Shown here in pieces: positions 1 to 5,513 of a stretch of DNA of 8,946 nucleotides. The notes beneath the pieces are model-generated. The model ran no database searches. It was not told where the DNA came from and worked only from the letters and a program-made list of their open reading frames with translations. Within the stretch, counting starts at the first letter, position 1; every line of letters starts with the position of its first letter. A program made the translations under genes and the position numbers. The DNA comes from Planctomycetota bacterium (GTDB taxonomy: Bacteria > Planctomycetota > PLA2 > JAEUHO01), in NCBI GenBank assembly GCA_024639415.1, contig JAHEIK010000083.1, positions 1 through 8,946 on the forward strand, read 5' to 3'.

Positions 1-323
1 ACGCGGCGGAGGGTGGTGAAGGTGTTGCGCGTCAACGCGCGGTCGAACCACAGCTCGCGGAAGCTGTCGACCGTCTCGCTCGGGCTCGACAGCAGTGTCG
101 GGCTGATCATGCGCTCCTCGGGCGTGTCGCCCGATGTGGCGAGTGTCCAGAGGCCCCAGACGAGCAGCAGGAAGAGCGTGCCGGCGATGAGCGCCTGCCA
201 GCGCGGCAGCGGACGGCGCAACGAGAACAGGCGCGCCATCGCCGGGATGCGCGGAGGCTCTCGGGCAGCCTCCGCGTCAGACGCCGGAGCCTCGGGCGCG
301 GGCTTGTCGGGTGCTTCGCTCAC
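1..323 (-). CDS. ABC transporter permease, NitT/TauT type (N-terminal part, cut by window edge)
   Basis: Only about 107 residues are present; the gene continues beyond position 1. It begins at a GTG (323-321), 5 nt after the TAG stop of the binding-protein gene, which suggests translational coupling. A weak GAAGG lies 12 nt upstream of the start. Residues 1-28 are an Ala/Pro/Glu-rich cytoplasmic tail. A basic stretch (residues 31-42) precedes one clear transmembrane helix (about 43-64), in the positive-inside arrangement. After the helix come the family-like segment ISPTLLSSPSETVDSFREL and, near the edge, LTRNTFTTLRRV. These resemble the P-x-L-x-S-P and N-x-x-T-L-x-R-V pattern at the start of SsuC/TauC/NrtB permeases. 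The gene would form the membrane channel for the adjoining binding protein. The EAA loop and most membrane helices lie outside the window, so the substrate cannot be judged. ATG codon 29 is an alternative start but has no visible ribosome site. Confidence 0.82.
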   Translation of the reverse strand, partial: MSEAPDKPAPEAPASDAEAAREPPRIPAMARLFSLRRPLPRWQALIAGTLFLLLVWGLWTLATSGDTPEERMISPTLLSSPSETVDSFRELWFDRALTRNTFTTLRR

Positions 324-328
324 CGGGA

Positions 329-2074
329 CTAGTCGCCTTCAGCGGCGTAGACCTTGATCTCCACGCGGCGGTTCTTGGCGTGGTTGTGGGGATCCTGGGG
401 ATCCGCCGGGCGCCCCCAGCCGACGCCGTCGACCGCGAACTGGTTCGGGTCGAGCTTGAACTTCTCGACCAGCGCCTCCTTCACGGCGTTGGCTCGGTTG
501 CGTGCCAGCTCCTTGACGAGGGTGGCGGATACCTGCCCCTTGCGCGAGGAGTCCGTGTGTCCCTCGATGATCACCTGCGCGAGGCCGAAGGAACCGACGA
601 GCTTGGCGATCTCCTCGAGGATGTTGTCGACGTTGGGGTCGTACAAGCGCTCGATGGACTTGCCGCCCGACTCTTCGGTCACCTTGCGCCACAGGTCCCA
701 GCTGTTGGGGTAGAAGTGGATGACTACGGTGTTCGTGAGGATCTCGTCGGACTCGGCCTTGATCTCGCGCACGGTCTTGGGCGTGAAGCTCGTCTTGTAC
801 TCGTCGCGCTGTGTGGAGTACTTCGGCTCCTTGGCCAGCTTCTTGATGATCGAGAAGTCCATGACCTTCTGGAACGAGACCGGCGAGTGCTTGATGGCCC
901 CGATGCGGCGGTAGAGGTAGTACGCCTGGTTCCAGACGCGCTCGAAGTTGGCGGCATTGTTCTGGTTGACGAAGAACTGGTAGTTCTCGGCCCAGTTGGT
1001 GCTGTGCGCGTCGGCCAGCATGGCGAGTGCCTCGCTGGCGGGCAGGTTGTAGCCCGAAGCCATGTGCTTGCTGAGGCTCTGCTTGGCGGCGTCTTCCTTC
1101 AGTTCCACCATGGCATCGAAGATGCCGCGTACGAGCGACTCGCAGATGCCCGGGTGGTCCTTGGCGAAGTCGGCGCGCGCGAACCAGACGTCGGCGATCA
1201 GCTTGTTGGCCGTCAGCGTGTTGACGAGCATGCGGTTGCCGGGCACGTCCGACAGATTGTAGATGTCCGGCGCCCAGGTGACGGCGCACGAGATGCTCTT
1301 GTCGCTGTTGAATGCGGCCGCTGCCTGGAACGCGTCGTTCGTGAACGTCCACTGCACCTCGGAGGGCTGCAGGCCGCCCGAGACGAGCATGTTCAGCGCG
1401 AAGTAATGCGACGGGCTGTTCTGGGCCAGCACGATCTTCTTGCCGCGCAGATCGCGGATGGTCTTGATGTCGCCGCGGACGACCATGCCGTCGCCGCCGT
1501 TGCTCCAGTCCACCTGCTGGAAGATGCGCGGCATGATGCGGCTGTCCTTGGGCTCGCCGTTGCGGCCCACGAAGCCCTCCATGAACAGCGGAACCATGTC
1601 CAGCGTGGCCCAGCCGATGTGGACGTCGCCGCCTGCGTAGGCGTCGCGCATGTTGACCGGGTCGTCCATGAGGACCAACTCGAGCTTGAAGGGCTTGCCG
1701 TCGGGCGTGCGCCAGACCTTGCCCGGCTTGAAGCCGTCGTTGGCGTGGATGATCGGCCCCCAGCCGGCCCACACGTTGAGTGCGAAGCGGACGGTGTTGT
1801 CGGTCTCGGCGAGGGGCTTGTAGGCGGACGTGCCCTTCACCGGCGGCAGGGTCGTCGCGGGCACGAACTCGTACTCCTTGACGGTGGTTACGCCGCTGGC
1901 GTCCGGGGCTTCGAACTTGCCGCCGCCGACCTTGCCTGGATCGATGTCACCGCCGCCGTCGCCCCCCTCGGGGGCGAAGACGTCGCTGTTGGAGACCGCG
2001 AACACCACCAGGCCGATCACGACCACAGCGAGAACGAGGTAGAAAGGAATCTTCGGTTTGCCGGCAGTCGCCAT
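329..2074 (-). CDS. Membrane-anchored ABC substrate-binding protein fused to a C-terminal OmpA peptidoglycan-binding domain
   Basis: 581 residues. The ATG is preceded by GGAGAGAG at 6 nt, and the frame is closed by a stop a little upstream. Residues 11-28 form one hydrophobic helix with no lipobox and no evident cleavage site, so it probably acts as an inner-membrane anchor. A Gly/Pro/Asp-rich linker (34-60) follows. Residues about 92-420 are a periplasmic binding domain of the NMT1/SsuA/NrtA type: VWAGWGPIIHANDG, a GGDVHIGWATLDMV segment, GKKIVLAQNSPSHYFALNML, and AVTWAPD. Residues about 445-576 are an OmpA-like domain with EGHTDSS (504-510), ARNRANAV (524-531), a GVGWGRP turn and NRRVEIKVY (568-576). 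Asp508 and Arg527 match the residue pair that binds diaminopimelate in OmpA proteins; the stretch between them is about four residues longer than usual. Databases label similar fusions phosphate ABC transporter substrate-binding/OmpA family protein; nothing here proves phosphate as ligand. The next gene is the matching permease. Confidence 0.88.
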   Translation of the reverse strand: MATAGKPKIPFYLVLAVVVIGLVVFAVSNSDVFAPEGGDGGGDIDPGKVGGGKFEAPDASGVTTVKEYEFVPATTLPPVKGTSAYKPLAETDNTVRFALNVWAGWGPIIHANDGFKPGKVWRTPDGKPFKLELVLMDDPVNMRDAYAGGDVHIGWATLDMVPLFMEGFVGRNGEPKDSRIMPRIFQQVDWSNGGDGMVVRGDIKTIRDLRGKKIVLAQNSPSHYFALNMLVSGGLQPSEVQWTFTNDAFQAAAAFNSDKSISCAVTWAPDIYNLSDVPGNRMLVNTLTANKLIADVWFARADFAKDHPGICESLVRGIFDAMVELKEDAAKQSLSKHMASGYNLPASEALAMLADAHSTNWAENYQFFVNQNNAANFERVWNQAYYLYRRIGAIKHSPVSFQKVMDFSIIKKLAKEPKYSTQRDEYKTSFTPKTVREIKAESDEILTNTVVIHFYPNSWDLWRKVTEESGGKSIERLYDPNVDNILEEIAKLVGSFGLAQVIIEGHTDSSRKGQVSATLVKELARNRANAVKEALVEKFKLDPNQFAVDGVGWGRPADPQDPHNHAKNRRVEIKVYAAEGD

Positions 2075-2099
2075 CTTGGTCTCTCTCCGTCTTCGTCAT

Positions 2100-2126
2100 C
2101 CACCTGGCGTCGGTTTCACCAGGTGG
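2100..2126 (-). promoter_or_regulatory. Perfect 8-bp inverted repeat upstream of the binding-protein gene
   Basis: CCACCTGG (2100-2107) and CCAGGTGG (2119-2126) are perfect inverted copies separated by 11 nt. The element lies 26 nt upstream of the binding-protein ATG, just before its ribosome site (2081-2088). No T-run follows on the minus strand, so it is not an ordinary intrinsic terminator. It could be an operator for a dimeric regulator (half-site centres 19 bp apart) or a 5'-leader stem-loop that affects stability or translation. The sequence does not distinguish these. Confidence 0.4.
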
Positions 2127-2146
2127 CGTCGCTACCCAACTCCACC

Positions 2147-2202
2147 CCGAGCGCCCACCCGAGCGCCCACCCGAGCGCCCACCCGAGCGCCCACCCGAGC
2201 GC
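2147..2202 (-). repeat. 12-bp tandem repeat, 4.7 copies, G-rich on the transcribed-RNA sense
   Basis: The plus-strand unit CCGAGCGCCCAC is repeated four times without a mismatch (2147-2194), followed by 8 nt of a fifth copy (2195-2202). On the minus strand, the sense strand of the operon, each unit reads as GGG-T-GGG separated by CGCTC. This gives eight GGG runs plus a ninth (GGGG, 2145-2148) with loops of 1 and 5 nt, a textbook G-quadruplex pattern. It lies in the 141 nt gap between the small gene and the binding-protein gene, outside any credible reading frame. Copy number probably varies by slippage. Confidence 0.9.
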
Positions 2203-2215
2203 GTTGCCTGACGTG

Positions 2216-2506
2216 CTACGGACGCCAGGTCGTCTTGGTGCGCGCCTCCTGTGCGGTGTGAAGCACCTGCATGATATCAAGCGCAGTAAGCTCACACAGG
2301 AGCTGCGTGACCTTCCTGTGCGTCTCGTCGTCGAGCGTGGGCTCGATTTCCTTCATGAGCGCCGCGACACGCGACTCCTGCTCCTCGACCTCGTCGCCGC
2401 TCACGACGCCGTCGGCCATGGCCTGGACGAAGGACTCCAGCTTCTTCGCCATGTCATCGATGACGATGTCGCCTTCGTCGTCCAGCCAGCTCGTGCGTGT
2501 GCCCAT
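2216..2506 (-). CDS. Small acidic helical protein of unknown function in the PspA-AAA+ operon
   Basis: 96 residues. The ATG is preceded by GGAGAG at 4 nt and lies 24 nt after the stop of the AAA+ gene. I do not recognise a named domain. The protein is acidic and predicted mainly alpha-helical, with no signal peptide, membrane segment or cysteine pair (one Cys, at position 71). Three helical blocks can be drawn: about 17-33 (DDMAKKLESFVQAMADG), about 38-54 (acidic, ending ALMKEIEP), and about 59-84 (DDETHRKVTQLL to MQVLHT). A basic tail ends at TTWRP. The ADG-V-x-x-G/D-E turn recalls TerB-like folds only vaguely. The ribosome site, codon use and operon position support a real gene. Its place directly after the ATPase suggests an adaptor or regulator of the ATPase or PspA, which is inference. 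Confidence 0.75.
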   Translation of the reverse strand: MGTRTSWLDDEGDIVIDDMAKKLESFVQAMADGVVSGDEVEEQESRVAALMKEIEPTLDDETHRKVTQLLCELTALDIMQVLHTAQEARTKTTWRP

Positions 2507-2530
2507 GGGTCTCTCCGGTTCGTTCCTGGT

Positions 2531-4423
2531 TCAGTCTTCGAGGATCTGGCGGATCGCCACGAAGCGCTCGTGGATGGCGACCCGCCCGTTGGGCTTGGCC
2601 ACCTTCTTCCGCCACTCATCGGGAAGGAAGCTCAGCTGGGTGCACTCGAGCACCGCCGCCAGCTCCTGGGCCTCGCGCTCCAGCCCCTGGGCTGAGGGCA
2701 CGAAGTCGGTCAATGCCGCGTCGAGGTCTTCGCGGGTGACGCTCGGCCGCTCCTCGCGCAGGGCCCGCAAGTTCGCTGCGAGGACGACGCTCTCGATGTC
2801 CGAGCCCGACAGCTTGCGGTCGTCCACCTGGAGGTGCGCGAAGGCCGACTCGTGCATGTCGATCTTGTTCTTGCGCGCCATGACGCGGAACATGTCGCGG
2901 AACTCCTGCTCCGTCGCGGGATAGAAGAGCGGGATGTGGACCTCGGCCCGGCCCTGGCGCTTGAGGTCGACCGGTAGCCTGTCGGGGCGGCTGGTGAGCA
3001 GCATCCACAGGATCTTGCCGCGATAGCGGGTGTCGCCCATCTGGCTCGCGATCATCGAGAAGACGCGTGCGCTCGTGCCCGAGTCGCCCGAGGCCTCGCG
3101 CGTGCCCAGCGCGGCGTCCGCTTCGTCGATGATGACGACGACCGGCCCCAGCGAGCGCAACACGGTGAGCACGTGCTCGAGGTTGCCTTCGGTCTCGCCT
3201 ACGTACTTCGAGCGGAAGTTGCGCAGCTTCACGCAGGGGATGCCGATCGAGCCGGCGTAGCACTCGGCGAGGAAGGTCTTGCCCGTGCCGACCGGTCCGC
3301 AGATCAGGTAGCCCATGGGGGCGTACTCGAGGCGGCCGCTCGTCATGAGGGCGGCGTCGCCGCGCAGGCGCTCCTTGCCCGCCACGTGGCCGACCACCAT
3401 GTCGAGGCTGTGGCTCGGCTCGAAGAACTCGAGCAGGCCGTGGCACTGGCGTTCGATGAGCTCCTTCTTGAGCATGCGGAACTGCTCGTCGTCGATACGG
3501 CGCCCACCGGTGCGCGCCTGGGCAAGCACGATGTCGAGGTCGGCCAGGCTCAGGCCGTTGGAGAGCGCCGCCAGCCCCTCCGCGGTGAAGTCGCTGTACT
3601 TCTTGAAGTCGCCCTCGCGCGTGGCCCAGGTCGCGAAGCGCTCCCGTTCCTCGGTGGACGGCATGGGGATCTCGATCGAGGAGACGTAGGGCGCCTGGAT
3701 GAGCCGCGTGCTGACTTCGCTGAGTTGGTTGGCGATCAGGCAGAAGGCGATGTTGCGCCGCTTCAGGTAGGGGTTCTTCGACCAGCCGAGCATGCGGACG
3801 AGACGCGGGCCATGCACGGTGGCCAGGGCCGTGATGTCGGCTGCCGGGAGGACGAACTGCGCGTGCTCGATCAGGACGGCCAGACTCAGGGGCCGGGCGC
3901 GCTTCTCACGCTCCTCGTCGTCCGGGTCCGTCAGCAGCATGCGGTTGAGGTAGAGGTCGAGCAGGCTCAGGGCCTTGTCGGGCGTCCGTGGCCAGCGCGA
4001 TGGCTCGCCCATGACCTCGGTGAACTGCAGCATCTTGTGCAGGCGGGCCTTGTCGGTACCGGCCACAGGGCGCAGGCCGCGGCCCAGGTCGTAGGACAGG
4101 ACCACGTCGTAGGAGCCGAAGAGGCGCGTCGCCAGGAAGTCGGGCAGGCTCACGTAGGCGCCTTCGCCATCGTCGTGGGCCGGCACGAGGTCGCTCACGT
4201 TGCCGTGCAGCACGAACACCGACGTCGTACCGGCGAAGTAGCGCGCCGCCAGTTGATGCGCCCAGTCCGGGTAGGACGCGGGCAAGCGCGAGGTCTCCGT
4301 GGGCACCGGCTCCGGCGTACTCGCCCGGTCGAGGACCTCCTGCGGGGCCTGCTCCGGGGCGGCGTCAGGCTTCGTGCCCGTGGGCTTCTCGGACGGCGGC
4401 GGGTTCGGTGCGTCGGCGCTCAA
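2531..4423 (-). CDS. Two-domain AAA+ ATPase, Ycf46-like (degenerate N-terminal plus active C-terminal AAA domain)
   Basis: 630 residues. The start is TTG (4423-4421), supported by GAGGAG 6 nt upstream; the first in-frame Met after it is residue 131. Residues 1-48 are a Pro/Glu/Thr-rich disordered tail. Residues about 50-305 look like a degenerate AAA domain: FVLHGNVSDLV, no P-loop, a Walker-B-like LAVLIEHAQ (181-189), a sensor-like RRNIAFCLIANQ, and the small-subdomain segment GLSLADLDIVLAQA. The C-terminal AAA domain has Walker A GPVGTGKT (376-383), a KYVGETEGN pore-region segment, Walker B VVVIIDEAD with D433 and E434, a sensor-1 region LLTSRPD where Thr/Ser replace the usual Asn, arginine fingers R489 and R492 (KRQGRAE), and a GSDIESVV sensor-2 helix. 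It is therefore likely an ATP-hydrolysing oligomer. Cytoplasmic: no membrane segment. It is not PspF: no GAFTGA loop and no HTH. Its position between pspA and the small gene suggests remodelling of PspA assemblies (inference). Confidence 0.88.
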   Translation of the reverse strand: MSADAPNPPPSEKPTGTKPDAAPEQAPQEVLDRASTPEPVPTETSRLPASYPDWAHQLAARYFAGTTSVFVLHGNVSDLVPAHDDGEGAYVSLPDFLATRLFGSYDVVLSYDLGRGLRPVAGTDKARLHKMLQFTEVMGEPSRWPRTPDKALSLLDLYLNRMLLTDPDDEEREKRARPLSLAVLIEHAQFVLPAADITALATVHGPRLVRMLGWSKNPYLKRRNIAFCLIANQLSEVSTRLIQAPYVSSIEIPMPSTEERERFATWATREGDFKKYSDFTAEGLAALSNGLSLADLDIVLAQARTGGRRIDDEQFRMLKKELIERQCHGLLEFFEPSHSLDMVVGHVAGKERLRGDAALMTSGRLEYAPMGYLICGPVGTGKTFLAECYAGSIGIPCVKLRNFRSKYVGETEGNLEHVLTVLRSLGPVVVIIDEADAALGTREASGDSGTSARVFSMIASQMGDTRYRGKILWMLLTSRPDRLPVDLKRQGRAEVHIPLFYPATEQEFRDMFRVMARKNKIDMHESAFAHLQVDDRKLSGSDIESVVLAANLRALREERPSVTREDLDAALTDFVPSAQGLEREAQELAAVLECTQLSFLPDEWRKKVAKPNGRVAIHERFVAIRQILED

Positions 4424-4440
4424 GGGCGGCTCCTCGGAGG

Positions 4441-4462
4441 CTCCCGCATGGGATCGCGGGAG
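4441..4462 (-). other. 7-bp stem-loop just upstream of the AAA+ gene ribosome site
   Basis: CTCCCGC (4441-4447) and GCGGGAG (4456-4462) are perfect inverted copies around an 8 nt loop. The structure lies about 5 nt upstream of the GAGGAG ribosome site of the TTG-initiated AAA+ gene. It could influence initiation at this weak start codon. In DNA this GC-rich, short inverted repeats are common, so its significance is uncertain. Confidence 0.3.
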
Positions 4463-4486
4463 GGAACTGGCGGAACGTGGTCGCGG

Positions 4487-4528
4487 GACGCGAGGGCTGG
4501 GCTCGCGGCTCGCCGGAGGCCTCGCGTC
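4487..4528 (-). other. 9-bp intercistronic stem-loop directly after pspA
   Basis: GACGCGAGG (4487-4495) and CCTCGCGTC (4520-4528) form a perfect 9-bp inverted repeat with a 24 nt GC-rich loop, starting 5 nt after the pspA stop codon. No U-tract follows on the minus strand, so it is not a standard intrinsic terminator. In the operon transcript it would sit at the 3' end of the pspA segment. There it could block 3' exonucleases or cause partial termination, giving more PspA than AAA+ protein. That role is inference. Confidence 0.45.
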
Positions 4529-4533
4529 TGCTC

Positions 4534-5283
4534 CTAGCCGCCCGTCTCCTCGGTGGTCTCACGGCCCAGGGACTTGGGCGTCTCGGTGATCTCGGCGGTC
4601 TCCGGGGTCACGAGACCCAGGTCGACCTCGAACTCCCGCAGGGCGTCCTCGGCCATGGCCTGCTCCATGGCCTCTTCCTTCTCGATGTCCTCGATGCCTT
4701 CGCCGGACATGTCGGCGGCGACGCGGGCCTTGGCGCGGTTGAGGCTTATCTTGTCGTTGATGACCTCTTCGATCTGGCCGAAGTCGGTCGTGACGTCGAA
4801 GTTGAAGCTCTCGGAGAGCTTGGCCAGCTCCGCTTCGGCCCGGCTCATCTTGAGCTCGGCGTCGTACTTCTGAATCTTTTCGCGCACCTTCCGGAGCTTG
4901 CCGCCCGCGCTCTTGATCTTGCGCAGGTTGTTCTCGTAGGCCTTCTCGTGCATCTGGAGCTGACCCTCGTTCTCGGCCAGCTCGTCGCGGGTCTTCTTGA
5001 GCTCGAGGGCGAAGTTGGCGGCTGTGGCCCGGTCGCCGGCCTTGAGGTAGGCCTTGATCTTGGCGGCAAGCTGCGTCTCGTGCTTCTTGGTCTTGGCGAC
5101 CTGCCGGGTCACCCGCTCGACGAGGGCGCGGTACTGCTCGAGACCCTCGCGACCCTCCTTGAGTTGATCGACCGCCAGGTCGTACTCGTACTGCATCTGG
5201 GCGATGGGATCGGCCGTCCAGAAGAAGTTCGCAAGCTTGTTGAACTGCGCTTTGATGCTTCGCCAGATCTTGCCCAGAATCAT
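4534..5283 (-). CDS. pspA: PspA/IM30 family membrane-stress protein
   Basis: 249 residues from the ATG at 5283-5281, which has AGGA 6 nt upstream and a good promoter just before it. The frame stays open further upstream to 5613, but that extension would cross the promoter and the divergent leader, so I reject it. Residues 1-22 (MILGKIWRSIKAQFNKLANF and on) fit the N-terminal amphipathic membrane-binding helix. Residues 24-40 contain the conserved Asp-Pro (DPIAQMQYEYDLA). Residues about 28-160 are almost continuous coiled coil, with the family-like GDRATAANFALELKK (83-97) and SRAEAELAKLSES. The C-terminal quarter is acidic, and the last 25 residues are Thr/Glu-rich and probably disordered. At 249 residues it is somewhat longer than E. 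coli PspA (222). PspA proteins belong to the ESCRT-III superfamily and form membrane-remodelling polymers on the inner face of the cytoplasmic membrane. It is the first gene of the operon. Confidence 0.92.
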   Translation of the reverse strand: MILGKIWRSIKAQFNKLANFFWTADPIAQMQYEYDLAVDQLKEGREGLEQYRALVERVTRQVAKTKKHETQLAAKIKAYLKAGDRATAANFALELKKTRDELAENEGQLQMHEKAYENNLRKIKSAGGKLRKVREKIQKYDAELKMSRAEAELAKLSESFNFDVTTDFGQIEEVINDKISLNRAKARVAADMSGEGIEDIEKEEAMEQAMAEDALREFEVDLGLVTPETAEITETPKSLGRETTEETGG

Positions 5284-5316
5284 GCGGTTTCCTGCCCTTT
5301 CGTAGGTGGGCGCGGC

Positions 5317-5345
5317 ATTGTCCGAGGGCCCAGAAGCAGTGTCAA
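5317..5345 (-). promoter_or_regulatory. Sigma-70-type promoter of the pspA operon
   Basis: On the minus strand TTGACA (5345-5340) is a perfect -35 hexamer. It is followed after exactly 17 nt by GACAAT (5322-5317), which matches four of six -10 positions. Transcription would start near 5310, giving a leader of about 27 nt that contains the AGGA ribosome site. Hexamers this good are rare by chance in such GC-rich DNA. A housekeeping-type promoter differs from the sigma-54/PspF control of enterobacterial psp operons. Confidence 0.65.
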
Positions 5346-5470
5346 GCAAGCCGGCTCCAAGCCGCATCCGTGGGCTCCTGGGCGGGTTGCGGACGTACTG
5401 CCCGGGGGGCCCCAGCCCGATCCGGCGGTCTGTCAACCCATCTCTGCTCCAGGTGAGACCGCAGTCCCGG

Positions 5471-5486
5471 TGGGGCAGCCTTTGCT
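5471..5486 (+). promoter_or_regulatory. Possible sigma-54 (-24/-12) promoter element facing the XPB gene
   Basis: TGGGGCAGCCTTTGCT has the invariant GG (5472-5473) and GC (5484-5485) exactly 10 nt apart, with the leading T, the TT before GC and the W after it also matching TGGCAC-N5-TTGCW. Three positions of the -24 box differ from consensus. It faces rightwards, 126 nt before the XPB start. No enhancer-binding protein gene or binding site is visible, so it could be chance. Confidence 0.25.
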
Positions 5487-5513
5487 TGACCGGGCTCCCT
5501 CCGTCTCTAACCT
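5486..5513 (+). promoter_or_regulatory. Possible sigma-70-type promoter of the XPB operon
   Basis: TTGACC (5486-5491, five of six -35 positions) is followed after 16 nt by TAACCT (5508-5513, three of six -10 positions). Transcription would start near 5520, giving a leader of about 90 nt. The -35 overlaps the end of the sigma-54-like element, so at most one of the two is likely used. The -10 is weak. Confidence 0.35.

Noticed and set aside
2147..2202. 12-bp repeat as a coding (4-residue) protein repeat or CRISPR
   Set aside because: The plus-strand reading gives a Pro-Thr-Arg-Ala shadow peptide with no gene context, and there are no spacers between units.
311..2695. 794-codon open frame on the plus strand opposite the binding protein and small gene
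   Set aside because: It is antisense to genes with recognisable domains, has the Val/Asp/Leu/Gly-heavy composition typical of the opposite strand of GC-rich genes, and shows no family motif.
2531..4423. AAA+ protein as PspF-type sigma-54 activator or FtsH protease
   Set aside because: No GAFTGA loop, no HTH, no membrane helices and no HEXXH zinc-protease motif.
3173..4537. 454-codon plus-strand open frame opposite the AAA+ ATPase
   Set aside because: Shadow frame of a gene with complete Walker motifs; low-complexity composition and no ribosome site.
5340..5360. Minus-strand TGGAGCCGGCTTGCT as a sigma-54 promoter for pspA
   Set aside because: The GG and GC elements are 9 nt apart instead of the strictly required 10.
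5431..5436. Second perfect TTGACA on the minus strand as an additional pspA promoter
   Set aside because: No acceptable -10 hexamer at 15-19 nt; the DNA there is GGGGCC-rich.
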